A stretch of DNA of 64,000 bases from Pseudomonas fildesensis. Lineage in GTDB: Bacteria; Pseudomonadota; Gammaproteobacteria; Pseudomonadales; Pseudomonadaceae. Positions 1 to 7,456 of this stretch are shown piece by piece. Positions within the stretch are counted from its first letter, which is position 1. Each line of letters opens with the position of its first letter. Made by a program: the position numbers and the translations under genes. Under the pieces are notes generated by a model that did no database searches, was not told where the DNA came from, and was given only the letters and a program-made list of their open reading frames with translations. The stretch covers positions 186,001 to 250,000 of the forward strand of contig NZ_LFMW01000039.1 of the NCBI RefSeq assembly GCF_001050345.1, read 5' to 3'.

Positions 1-1
1 T

Positions 2-2128
2 GTTCGGTATACGCACGACCCCCAAGGGCGCCTGCTGCACGTCGAAATGCCCGAAGACCGCACGGAACGCTACGTACGTGATACCTGTGGGCAACTGGTT
101 GCCTTCACTGATGCCGCCGGCAGCACCACGCGCTACCAATACGGTCGTCGTGGGCAGATACGCCAACGCATTGATGCCCATGGCCGCCAGATCGAGTTCC
201 GCTACGACGCCTATGGCCGCTTGCAAACCCTGGCCAATGAAAATGGCGAGCGCTACCGTTTTACCTGGGACGCCGCCGACCGGCTGCGCGAACAGCAAGA
301 CCTGGACGGCAGCGCCCGGCGCTACACCTATGACCCGCTGGATAACGTATCCGCAGTTGAATACGCCCCATCACCCGCTGACGAGGGGCCGACGCCAGCA
401 ACCTCCATCATCCATCGACTGGAACGGGATGCAGCGGGCCGACTGCGGGTTAAAACCACGGATGACGGCCGTACCGAATACACCTATGACCTCCACGACC
501 AACTGACCGCCACCACCTTCACTGGCAACGACGGTCACACTCAGGCATTGGCTTTTGCCTACGACCCACTCGGCCAACTGCTCACCGAACAAAGCGCCGT
601 CGGCAGCCTGAACCACCACTATGACGAACTCGGCAACCTGACTCAGTCCGAACTACCCGACGGCAGCTGGCTCAATCGCCTGTACTACGGCAGCGGCCAC
701 CTGCACCAGATCAACCTCGACGGTCGCGTTATCAGCGACTTCGAACGCGACCGCCTGCACCGCGAAGTACTGCGCACCCAAGGCCAGATCACGACGCGCA
801 GCGAATATGACCGCAGCGGCCGCCTGCACTCGCGCGCCCGCCGCCCTACAGGCCACCCCCGGCAGCTGCCGGCGGCCCAACAAAAAAACTATGAGTACGA
901 CCCGGCCAACAACCTGATCGGCCGCCTGGAGTCGGACCAACGTCAATTGCTGCACTACGACGCGACCGGTCGGATCATCGCGACCCAGGACAACACCCTG
1001 GGCCAACGCGAAACCTTCGCCTACGACGCCGCCGCCAACCTGCTCGACGGCCCGCAAACCTCGGGCGGCTTGGTGCGCCATAACCGGCTGCTGACCTACC
1101 AGGACAAGCGCTACCGCTACGACGGCTTCGGCCGACTGATCGAAAAACGCAGCGCCGCGAGAGGCTTGCAACGCTTCGCCTACGACGCAGAACACCGCCT
1201 GATCGAAGTTCGAAGTCGAAAGGGCGAGCGCGAAACAGTCGTGAACATGACCTATGACCCGCTCGGCCGGCGCATCGCCAAAACCGAATACGACAGTCAC
1301 GGGTATCCGTTGGGTGAAACCCGCTTCGGCTGGGATGGCTTGCGCCTGTTGCAGGAGCATCGGCATAGCCAGACCAGCCTCTATATCTATGAGGACGATG
1401 GCTATGTACCCCTGGCCCGAGTCGACGGGACGGGCGAACATCAGCGCGTGCGTTATTACCACAACGACCTGAACGGGTTGCCGGAACAACTGACAGAAGA
1501 CGATGGAAAAACGGTGTGGCAGGCGCGGTATCAGGTGTGGGGTAACACGGTTGAAGAGGTGCGGGAGCCGTACTTTGTTGAAGGGCAGAATTTGCGGTTT
1601 CAGGGGCAGTACCTGGACCGGGAGACCGGGCTGCATTTCAATACGTTTCGGTTCTATGATCCGGATGTGGGGCGGTTTACGACGCCGGATCCGATTGGGT
1701 TGGCGGGTGGCTTTAACCTTTATCAATATGCTCCGAACCCTTTCGAATGGGTCGACCCCAAAGGCTTGGCGTGCGGCGCCTACAAGGGAAAACTGAATAA
1801 AAAATCCTCGCAGATGCGCGTACTAGCTAAAGGCTCAAAAGAGTGGAAGCAAGCCGTCGCAGATAACAGGATAGCCATGGCCAATGGAGAAAAATTTCAA
1901 GTAAAGGTAAATTCAAGCTCTGACGCAAAGGCTTTCTTGAACGATTCACAAGGTAATATGAACCGTTATAAGGCTCATACCCAAAGCGCTCGCGCCGATG
2001 GTGTAGCAAAATACCCGAAAGGCTACGAGCAACATATGGCTCCAGAGGGCGGCTTTGGGGATACGCCTCACATCAAGTGGTACAACAATGGAGGGGATGG
2101 TCATATTTTCTATGACATCCCAAACTAG
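2..2128 (+). CDS. Rhs/YD-repeat polymorphic toxin, 3' part
   Basis: The reading frame is already open at base 2 with an Rhs repeat, so the gene begins outside the window. Repeated YD motifs (YDPLGRL, YDAYGRL, YDGFGRL) run through the first ~480 codons, followed by the conserved Rhs core end: the GQYLDRETGLHFNTFRFYDP region and DPIGLAGG...NLYQYAPNP...DPKGL. In this family the core forms a shell around a variable C-terminal toxin that is delivered by a type VI or related system. Here about 115 residues follow DPKGL, rich in Lys/Asn/His and ending GHIFYDIPN; I cannot assign the tip to a named toxin family. From about 1790 the DNA becomes clearly A+T-richer than the core, the usual sign of an exchanged tip. 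The next gene is the likely immunity gene. Confidence 0.9.
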   Translation, partial: VRYTHDPQGRLLHVEMPEDRTERYVRDTCGQLVAFTDAAGSTTRYQYGRRGQIRQRIDAHGRQIEFRYDAYGRLQTLANENGERYRFTWDAADRLREQQDLDGSARRYTYDPLDNVSAVEYAPSPADEGPTPATSIIHRLERDAAGRLRVKTTDDGRTEYTYDLHDQLTATTFTGNDGHTQALAFAYDPLGQLLTEQSAVGSLNHHYDELGNLTQSELPDGSWLNRLYYGSGHLHQINLDGRVISDFERDRLHREVLRTQGQITTRSEYDRSGRLHSRARRPTGHPRQLPAAQQKNYEYDPANNLIGRLESDQRQLLHYDATGRIIATQDNTLGQRETFAYDAAANLLDGPQTSGGLVRHNRLLTYQDKRYRYDGFGRLIEKRSAARGLQRFAYDAEHRLIEVRSRKGERETVVNMTYDPLGRRIAKTEYDSHGYPLGETRFGWDGLRLLQEHRHSQTSLYIYEDDGYVPLARVDGTGEHQRVRYYHNDLNGLPEQLTEDDGKTVWQARYQVWGNTVEEVREPYFVEGQNLRFQGQYLDRETGLHFNTFRFYDPDVGRFTTPDPIGLAGGFNLYQYAPNPFEWVDPKGLACGAYKGKLNKKSSQMRVLAKGSKEWKQAVADNRIAMANGEKFQVKVNSSSDAKAFLNDSQGNMNRYKAHTQSARADGVAKYPKGYEQHMAPEGGFGDTPHIKWYNNGGDGHIFYDIPN

Positions 2129-2519
2129 CATGAACAATAATTATCGCTTTGAAAAACTTAAAAAACTTGAATTAGGCCCTAACGAAAATAAAGAAGACAT
2201 CTACTCGCTGATGCTAAGGCCAACTCTGTCGGGCAACATAATTCAAGTTTTTGATTCGCTCGCGGAGCTGAAGCCTAACTTGAGTTCAGATTATTACTAC
2301 ATTGCGCACAACCTAGTTACGCGAAAAGGTAAAAAAATATTTTTTAAAGGTGATCTGTATAAAGCAAAAATACATGACCTTTTGAATTTTCTTGATGAGG
2401 CCATAAACTCAGATGACTTAAGAGAACTATTAATTTCTCCAGTCGAAGCAAACTCAACGAGAAAAGTATTCTACTGTTCAGAAGATGCATTTTATATGTA
2501 CGCAGCAGAAGACAATTAA
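2112..2519 (+). CDS. Probable immunity protein for the Rhs toxin tip
   Basis: A small acidic, soluble protein of 135 residues (or 129 from the ATG at 2130) rich in Lys, Asn, Leu and Asp, encoded in A+T-rich DNA matching the toxin tip. Its start overlaps the end of the Rhs gene (ATG at 2112 lies before the TAG at 2126-2128); a GGAGGGG run at 2090-2096 is the only nearby Shine-Dalgarno-like sequence and is rather far away, so the start is uncertain. Position directly after an Rhs tip is the classical location of a cognate immunity gene. The sequence itself matches no family I recognise; the immunity role is inferred from position and composition. Confidence 0.6.
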   Translation: MTSQTSMNNNYRFEKLKKLELGPNENKEDIYSLMLRPTLSGNIIQVFDSLAELKPNLSSDYYYIAHNLVTRKGKKIFFKGDLYKAKIHDLLNFLDEAINSDDLRELLISPVEANSTRKVFYCSEDAFYMYAAEDN

Positions 2520-2662
2520 AAAATGCGCACCCCATAAGCCAAACGGGACAGATCTATTTACAGTCAACCGAGGCGAATGGCCGGACGGCCTGGAAGTCTC
2601 GGTAACCGATGCAGGGGAACGCTGACATCGCCAGGCACCGCAGCAATGGATCGGTCATCAAA
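2520..2662. other. Intergenic stretch with a possible decayed Rhs-cassette tail
   Basis: About 140 bases between the immunity gene and the vreR-like gene. One frame from about 2550 to 2625 reads TDLFTVNRGEWPDGLEVSVT and stops at a TGA; it has no start codon and could be the end of an older displaced tip or immunity gene. No terminator hairpin was seen. Confidence 0.2.
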
Positions 2663-3589
2663 CTAACTCAACAACACAACGCCCCCCGGCAACTCCGTAC
2701 ACTTCGCCCCATACGCATCCCGAATCAACAACGCCACACCCGCCAGCTGTTGCAAACTGAACCGCGCCTGCACCCGCCGCTTGCCCAGTTCGGTGTTCAA
2801 CAACACCAACATCCCCGGCCGATAGCGATTGATCTCATCGACCACCGTCGCCAACGTCGCGTTGTTGAACACCAATACCTGCTCACGCCACGCCACCACC
2901 GCCTGCGCGTCGACGGTTGCCGGCTCACCCACGCCGGCGGCGCCGTAGGTCAATTGCCGACCGCTCTCCAGGCGCACACTGCGCCCTGCGACATCTACCG
3001 AAAGCCAGCCCTCGATACAGGTCACGCAGACATTGCGGTCGGTATGACGCACATTGAACCGTGCCTGGGCCGCGCTCACCCAACCCTCCCCGGCCTGGAC
3101 CTTGAGTGGCTGCGCAACGTGGGCAACCACCTCGACTTCGCCTTCAAGCAGTTCAATCCCCTGCCCCACCCGGCTGATGCGCGTTTGGGTGTTGAGCTCC
3201 AGGCTCACGCCCTCGCTCAACAGCACCTGGCGCTGCTCGCCGACGTCGGTGCGATAGTCTGCGGCCAACCCGGCAAACCCGCCCGGCACGCCGACGCGCA
3301 CCATCACCAGCGCCGCCGACGCCGCAATGGCGCCGCCCAGGAACGCACGCCGACCAAAGTGGCGCGGGCGCTCCGACTGTTCAGCCGCGGCGCCCAAGTG
3401 CTGCCACAACGCCTTGGCCCGCTCGAACGCCTGGGCATGCTCAGGGCTTTGGGCGCACCACACGTTCAAAGCCTTGGCATCGGCCACGGTGGCGCGGCCG
3501 GAGGTCAGCAGCACCAGCCAGTCACGTGCTTCATCGTGCAATGGGCTGGCGGGTGTCTGCCGGGCGGTGGAGAGACTAAAAATATTCAA
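2663..3589 (-). CDS. FecR/VreR-type anti-sigma factor
   Basis: A 308-residue single-pass inner-membrane regulator of cell-surface signalling. The N-terminal ~85 residues are the cytoplasmic sigma-binding FecR N domain (DEARDWLVLLTSG...WCAQSPEHAQAFERAKALW pattern). A twin-arginine-like basic stretch (GRRAFLGG) and one hydrophobic segment at about 100-120 precede the periplasmic FecR domain (ADYRTDVGEQRQVLLSEG, LNTQTRI, the typical LLEGEV repeat) and a C-terminal STN-like portion. It lies 37 bases downstream of the sigma gene in the same operon. In this family the protein holds its sigma factor inactive until the periplasmic domain is contacted by the signalling domain of a partner, here probably the STN-TonB protein encoded at 4169-4897. 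Confidence 0.88.
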   Translation of the reverse strand: MNIFSLSTARQTPASPLHDEARDWLVLLTSGRATVADAKALNVWCAQSPEHAQAFERAKALWQHLGAAAEQSERPRHFGRRAFLGGAIAASAALVMVRVGVPGGFAGLAADYRTDVGEQRQVLLSEGVSLELNTQTRISRVGQGIELLEGEVEVVAHVAQPLKVQAGEGWVSAAQARFNVRHTDRNVCVTCIEGWLSVDVAGRSVRLESGRQLTYGAAGVGEPATVDAQAVVAWREQVLVFNNATLATVVDEINRYRPGMLVLLNTELGKRRVQARFSLQQLAGVALLIRDAYGAKCTELPGGVVLLS

Positions 3590-3626
3590 GCGCGCAAATA
3601 CTCACGGTTTTATCAGGAACTCAACA

Positions 3627-4172
3627 CTAAGACGGTTTTCCGGCCCCGGGACCGAACCGCTGAATCACTTTTCTTTCCAGGCGCTTGGCACAATGGCCCA
3701 GGGCGGCCTTGATTTCCTTCTCGACCATGCGTGTGGAAATGCCGAAACGCTGGGATATTTCCAGGTGCGGCGCCTCTTCCAGGCGCGCGGCGATGAGGAT
3801 CTTGCGCCGGCGTGCCGGCAATTCGTAGAGGGCCTTGACCAGGGACTGGATTTCTTTCTGCCCGCCTACCACCCGCGAGGGGTCCTGGGCTTCGTCGGCG
3901 CGTTGCAGCAACTCTTCGACCTCACTGCCGGTGAGCAGCCGGGCATCGGCCTCGCGGCGGTCGGCGGCGATGTTCAAGGCCATGCGGTACAGGTAGGCAT
4001 TGGGTTGCGCAATGTTTGGCGGCACCTCCATGCGGTCGACCCGCAGGTAGGTTTCATGCAGGACGTCGTTGGCCAGGTCCTCCGAGCCCAGGCGCTTGCG
4101 CAAACGCACCTTGAAGTCTTCGTAGGACGCCAGGAACAAACTGACCATCGTACTGTGCCCGGTGTTCTTCAT
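3627..4172 (-). CDS. ECF sigma factor, FecI/VreI type
   Basis: 181 residues with sigma region 2 (LFLASYEDFKVRLRKRLGSEDLANDVLHETYLRV) and region 4 (LPARRRKILIAARLEEAPHLEISQRFGISTRMVEKEIKAAL), the pattern and length of iron-starvation/cell-surface-signalling sigma factors. The ATG overlaps the stop of the upstream STN-TonB gene (ATGA at 4169-4172), implying translational coupling, and the anti-sigma gene follows. Gene order receptor-like, sigma, anti-sigma is that of vreA-vreI-vreR of P. aeruginosa rather than of the common fecI-fecR-receptor loci. Its target promoters are not apparent in this window. Confidence 0.9.
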   Translation of the reverse strand: MKNTGHSTMVSLFLASYEDFKVRLRKRLGSEDLANDVLHETYLRVDRMEVPPNIAQPNAYLYRMALNIAADRREADARLLTGSEVEELLQRADEAQDPSRVVGGQKEIQSLVKALYELPARRRKILIAARLEEAPHLEISQRFGISTRMVEKEIKAALGHCAKRLERKVIQRFGPGAGKPS

Positions 4173-4897
4173 CCGCCCGAGGCTCCTTTCCCTGCTGTGC
4201 AGTCCATGCGTGTTCCTGTTGTGTCAGGCATCAAAAGTAAAGTCACCGGCTGACGCAGTGAGCTGGGCGCAGGGCGTTCAACCCTGGCAGCGCCCAGGCT
4301 ACGTACCAATGCTTCATCGCGTTGTTCATCGCCGGTGGAGCTGACCAGCCGGCTGTGTTCAATCATGCCGTCGGGGTTGACCCACACCTGCACCAGCGCC
4401 CTGAAACTGCCGGGCCGGGTCAACGGCGAACGGCACAAACCTGTCTCGATCGCCTGCTGCAACGCGGTGGCATAACTGGTGTTGATCCGTGCAGCGTTGC
4501 GTGCCGACGTACCACGGGACGCACGCGGCTGGCTGACCTCAGGCAGCTGTAAGGTAAACGCATCATTGCGTACATAACGCGCCATCAGGCCACTTCCTGT
4601 CAGCAGCATCGCCAGAGCCTCCTGCGCCGTGAAGCGCCCGCGCACACTGATGGCGCGCCGGCCCCGCGTCAGGTCACGGTCGACCAGCACGGCCATCCCG
4701 CTGGCGCGGCTGTACGCTTGCAGTGCGTGTTCCAGGTCTTGCGCCGGCAGGTCCAGAATCAACAGCGGTGTTTCTGCGTTTGCGGGCTGGGCAACCGCCA
4801 ACAGCAAGACCAGCACGCCTACCGCGCGTCGCCAAGCCCCCTGTTCCCCCCCCGCGTTGCCTCGCTGCACGGCCGACGTGTCCTCGAAAACCGTCAT
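4169..4897 (-). CDS. VreA-like signalling protein: STN domain fused to TonB C-terminal domain
   Basis: 242 residues. An N-terminal hydrophobic segment at ~26-41 (signal sequence or anchor, ending ANA) is followed by a secretin/TonB short N-terminal (STN) domain at ~45-110 (LDLPAQDLEHALQAYSRASG, then the ISVRGRFTAQEALAMLLTGSG pattern) and a TonB C-terminal-like domain at ~140-235 (LVQVWVNPDGMIEHSRLVSSTGDEQRDEAL split across this stretch). There is no outer-membrane beta-barrel or plug. This is the unusual makeup described for VreA of the P. aeruginosa PUMA3 system, whose genes are also ordered A-I-R. By analogy it would relay a periplasmic or surface cue to the anti-sigma factor. The cue and the partner in the outer membrane are unknown. 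Confidence 0.82.
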   Translation of the reverse strand: MTVFEDTSAVQRGNAGGEQGAWRRAVGVLVLLLAVAQPANAETPLLILDLPAQDLEHALQAYSRASGMAVLVDRDLTRGRRAISVRGRFTAQEALAMLLTGSGLMARYVRNDAFTLQLPEVSQPRASRGTSARNAARINTSYATALQQAIETGLCRSPLTRPGSFRALVQVWVNPDGMIEHSRLVSSTGDEQRDEALVRSLGAARVERPAPSSLRQPVTLLLMPDTTGTRMDCTAGKGASGG

Positions 4898-4925
4898 CCT
4901 GAGGCCAGTTTATGAATCTGATGTT

Positions 4926-4955
4926 ACGGTGATAGCAAAAAAAACATCACGGTGA
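4926..4955. promoter_or_regulatory. Repeated ACGGTGA boxes in the divergent promoter region
   Basis: The heptamer ACGGTGA occurs at 4926-4932 and 4949-4955 in the same orientation, 23 bases apart, with similar flanks (GTTACGGTGATAGC and CATCACGGTGACGG). They lie just upstream of the STN-TonB gene and upstream of the small exported protein gene. Spacing near two helical turns suggests a dimeric regulator. A match to the Pho box was looked for and not found. Confidence 0.3.
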
Positions 4956-5025
4956 CGGCAAGCCCGTTGCACTACACTTCGCAGCGAAAAGGCCTACTCC
5001 CTCGGGCCCTGCCAGGAGGCCCAAG

Positions 5026-5337
5026 ATGAAGCGGTTCCCGACCCTCGCCAGCCTGTTGTTGTGTGCACTGCTGCCGCTGATCGCCCATGCCGAAAACGCC
5101 GCCAATAGCTGCGCCGAAGTCACGGTGGATGGTTACAAGGCCCCCGACTATGCCTGCCTGGGCCAGCAGATGGGCAACACACCGAATGCGGCCAAGGCCA
5201 CGCAGAAGAACCGCGAGGCCCAGATCGTGCCGGTACAGAAGCGGCCGCCGAATCAGGTGGGGTTGTCCACCCCGGCGACCACCGGTATCCGCATGGGCAA
5301 TACCTTCGGGACTTCGGTCAAACCGCAGCGGCCGTGA
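5026..5337 (+). CDS. Small exported protein of unknown function
   Basis: 103 residues with a clear Sec signal peptide (MKRFPTLASLLLCALLPLIAHA, cleavage after AHA), leaving a mature protein of about 80 residues with two cysteines (NSCAEV and YACLGQ) and a Pro/Lys/Gln-rich remainder. An excellent ribosome-binding site, AGGAGG, lies 9 bases before the ATG. It is transcribed divergently from the vreA-like operon across a 128-base intergenic region, so it may be a target or partner of that signalling system. No family is recognised; this is inference from position only. Confidence 0.7.
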   Translation: MKRFPTLASLLLCALLPLIAHAENAANSCAEVTVDGYKAPDYACLGQQMGNTPNAAKATQKNREAQIVPVQKRPPNQVGLSTPATTGIRMGNTFGTSVKPQRP

Positions 5338-5351
5338 GGGCACCACCGACG

Positions 5352-6428
5352 TCAAGCGGCGTGGCTTTCTTTCTTCAAACTCTCCATATCAATCACAAAC
5401 CGATACTTCACATCGCCCTTGAGCATCCGCTCGTACGCTTCGTTGATGCCCTGGATATCGATCATCTCCACGTCCGAGACGATCCCGTGTTTGGCGCAGA
5501 AATCCAGCATGTCCTGGGTTTCCTGGATGCCGCCAATCAGCGAGCCGGCCAGGCTGCGGCGCTTGAAGATCAGGTTGAACACCGTCGGCGACGGGTGCGG
5601 GCTGTCGGGGGCGCCGACCAGGGTCATGGTGCCGTCGCGCTTGAGCAGGTTGAGGAACGCGTCGAGGTTGTGCGGTGCGGCGACGGTGTTGAGGATGAAG
5701 TCCAGGCTGTTGGCGACCTTGGCCATTTCGTCCGGGTTCTTCGACACCACCACCTGGTCGGCACCCAGGCGCAGGCCGTCTTCGCGTTTGTTCGGTGAGG
5801 TGGTGAATAGCGTCACATGCGCGCCCATGGCATGGGCGATTTTAACCGCCATGTGACCGAGGCCACCGAGGCCGACCACACCGACCTTCTTGCCGGGGCC
5901 GACCTTCCAGTGATGCAACGGCGAATACGTGGTGATACCGGCGCACAGCAGCGGTGCCACGGCCGCGAGGTTGGAGTCGTCGTGGGAGATGCGCAGCACG
6001 AACTTCTCCTTCACCACGATGCTGTCGGAGTAGCCGCCAAAGGTGTTTTCACCGCCGAACACCGGGCCGTTGTAGGTACCGGTAAAACCGTTCTCGCAGT
6101 ATTGCTCCTCGCCCTCGGCGCAGGACGCGCAGTGCTGGCAACTGTCGACCATGCAGCCGACACCGGCCAGGTCACCGACCTTGAATTTACTGACATTGGC
6201 CCCGATCGCCGTCACGCGGCCGACGATTTCATGGCCGGGCACCGAGGGGTAAAGGGTGTTGTTCCACTCGTTGCGCGCGGTGTGCAGGTCGGAGTGGCAG
6301 ACGCCGCAGTAGAGGATGTCGATCTGTACGTCATCCGCCCCGGGCGCGCGGCGCTCGAAGCTGAAGGGCTTGAGCGAATCCTTGGAATCCCGCGCGGCGT
6401 AGCTGTAAGTCTTGGCCATTTGGTTCAC
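5352..6428 (-). CDS. Zinc-dependent NAD(P)H alcohol dehydrogenase, YahK/cinnamyl-alcohol type
   Basis: 358-residue medium-chain dehydrogenase. Catalytic zinc ligands sit in GVCHSDLH (residues ~37-44) and GHE; the structural zinc site is the four-cysteine cluster CQHCASCAEGEEQYC. The Rossmann motif is GVVGLGGLGHMAVK, and the SPNKREDGLRLGADQVV stretch is typical of NADP-preferring YahK/Adh enzymes. These reduce a broad range of aldehydes to alcohols in the cytoplasm. Transcribed alone, tail-to-tail with the small exported protein gene 14 bases away, and divergent from the VOC gene. Confidence 0.9.
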   Translation of the reverse strand: MNQMAKTYSYAARDSKDSLKPFSFERRAPGADDVQIDILYCGVCHSDLHTARNEWNNTLYPSVPGHEIVGRVTAIGANVSKFKVGDLAGVGCMVDSCQHCASCAEGEEQYCENGFTGTYNGPVFGGENTFGGYSDSIVVKEKFVLRISHDDSNLAAVAPLLCAGITTYSPLHHWKVGPGKKVGVVGLGGLGHMAVKIAHAMGAHVTLFTTSPNKREDGLRLGADQVVVSKNPDEMAKVANSLDFILNTVAAPHNLDAFLNLLKRDGTMTLVGAPDSPHPSPTVFNLIFKRRSLAGSLIGGIQETQDMLDFCAKHGIVSDVEMIDIQGINEAYERMLKGDVKYRFVIDMESLKKESHAA

Positions 6429-6559
6429 CTGTTGATTTGACGGTAGAGGTCAGTGGACCAGCATAGATGCTGAACCGTTCAACCGAGCACGCCCGTACAA
6501 GCCGCGTGACTGCCCTGCCCCTAAGCTCCTGACTTTCTAAAAAGCGCTGGAGAGTGGGC

Positions 6560-7456
6560 ATGTGTAGAAAAGTACGGGCGGTATCACTGGCATTGACGCT
6601 GCTGACCGGCGCCATGATGAGCAGTACCTTTGCCGCAACGCCGGCCGTGGCCGTGGCGCCGCAATACGACACTAGCCACGTCTACGTCGCCCCGGCCGAT
6701 GTGGATCGTTTTACCCAGAGTTTCCTCGCCACCTTCGGCGGCAAGAGCACGGCTCAGGTGGTGGTGAATGTGCTGCCGGTGCCAAGCAGCACCACCTCGC
6801 AATTGCTGCAAACACCGGCCGGCACCGTGTCGCTGTTCGGTTTCACCACGCCGATCCCGCACCCGTTCGGGCAGGAGCGTAACGGCTACCTGGTCAAGGA
6901 CATGGACGCCGCCCTCAAGGCCGCCAGGGAAAACGGTGCAGCGGTGATCGTCAGCGATTTCCCCGACCCCATCGGGCGTGACGCGGTGGTCCAGTGGCCG
7001 GGCGGCGTGAACATGCAGCTCTACTGGCACACCAAGACCCCGGACTACGCGGCGTTCCAGACCGTACCGGAAAACCGCGTGTATCTTTCCGCCGACCGGG
7101 CTGACAGCTTTATCAAGTCCTTCCTGGGCTTCTCCCATGGCAAGGTCCTGGCGGATGACAAGCACGCCTCCGCCGTCGATGTGGGCCAGGCCGGCGGCAC
7201 CTACCGTCGCGTCGATATCGAGTCGCCGTTCGGGCGTATGGCGGTGCTGGTCACCAACGGCCAATTGCCCTACCCCTTTGGCCATGAAACCACCGGCTAC
7301 CAAGTGGCGGACCTGACGGCGACGCTGGCCAGAGCCACCGGCTCCGGCGCCAAACTGCTGGTGCCAGCCTTCGACAGCAAAGGCCGTCGCAGTTCGCTGG
7401 TGGAGTTCCCGGGCGGTTACGTCGCGGAGATTCATCAACTCAGCGCGGCAAAATGA
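6560..7456 (+). CDS. Exported two-domain VOC/glyoxalase-like protein
   Basis: About 298 residues. The ATG at 6560, 5 bases after GGAGAG, is preferred over an in-frame GTG at 6554. A signal peptide ends near ATPAVA. Two glyoxalase/VOC half-modules follow: the first contains LFGFTTPIPHPFGQERNGYLVKD broken by PDPIGRDAVVQWPGGVNMQLYWH, the second PYPFGHETTGYQVADL with LVEFPGGYVAEIHQL. The conserved GYxV and PGG...E/Q elements support the fold; metal ligands cannot be assigned with certainty. Its stop codon overlaps the start of the following porin gene (ATGA at 7453-7456), so the two are translated as a pair and probably act together in the periplasm/outer membrane. Confidence 0.78.
   Translation: MCRKVRAVSLALTLLTGAMMSSTFAATPAVAVAPQYDTSHVYVAPADVDRFTQSFLATFGGKSTAQVVVNVLPVPSSTTSQLLQTPAGTVSLFGFTTPIPHPFGQERNGYLVKDMDAALKAARENGAAVIVSDFPDPIGRDAVVQWPGGVNMQLYWHTKTPDYAAFQTVPENRVYLSADRADSFIKSFLGFSHGKVLADDKHASAVDVGQAGGTYRRVDIESPFGRMAVLVTNGQLPYPFGHETTGYQVADLTATLARATGSGAKLLVPAFDSKGRRSSLVEFPGGYVAEIHQLSAAK

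Noticed and set aside
653..1726. 357-codon minus-strand frame inside the Rhs gene
   Set aside because: Antisense to repeated YD motifs; no ribosome-binding site or recognisable domain.
4898..5025. Pho box in front of the VreA-like operon
   Set aside because: P. aeruginosa vreAIR is PhoB-regulated, so CTGTCAT-N4-CTGTCAT was sought on both strands; best matches were only about 5 of 7 and 4 of 7.
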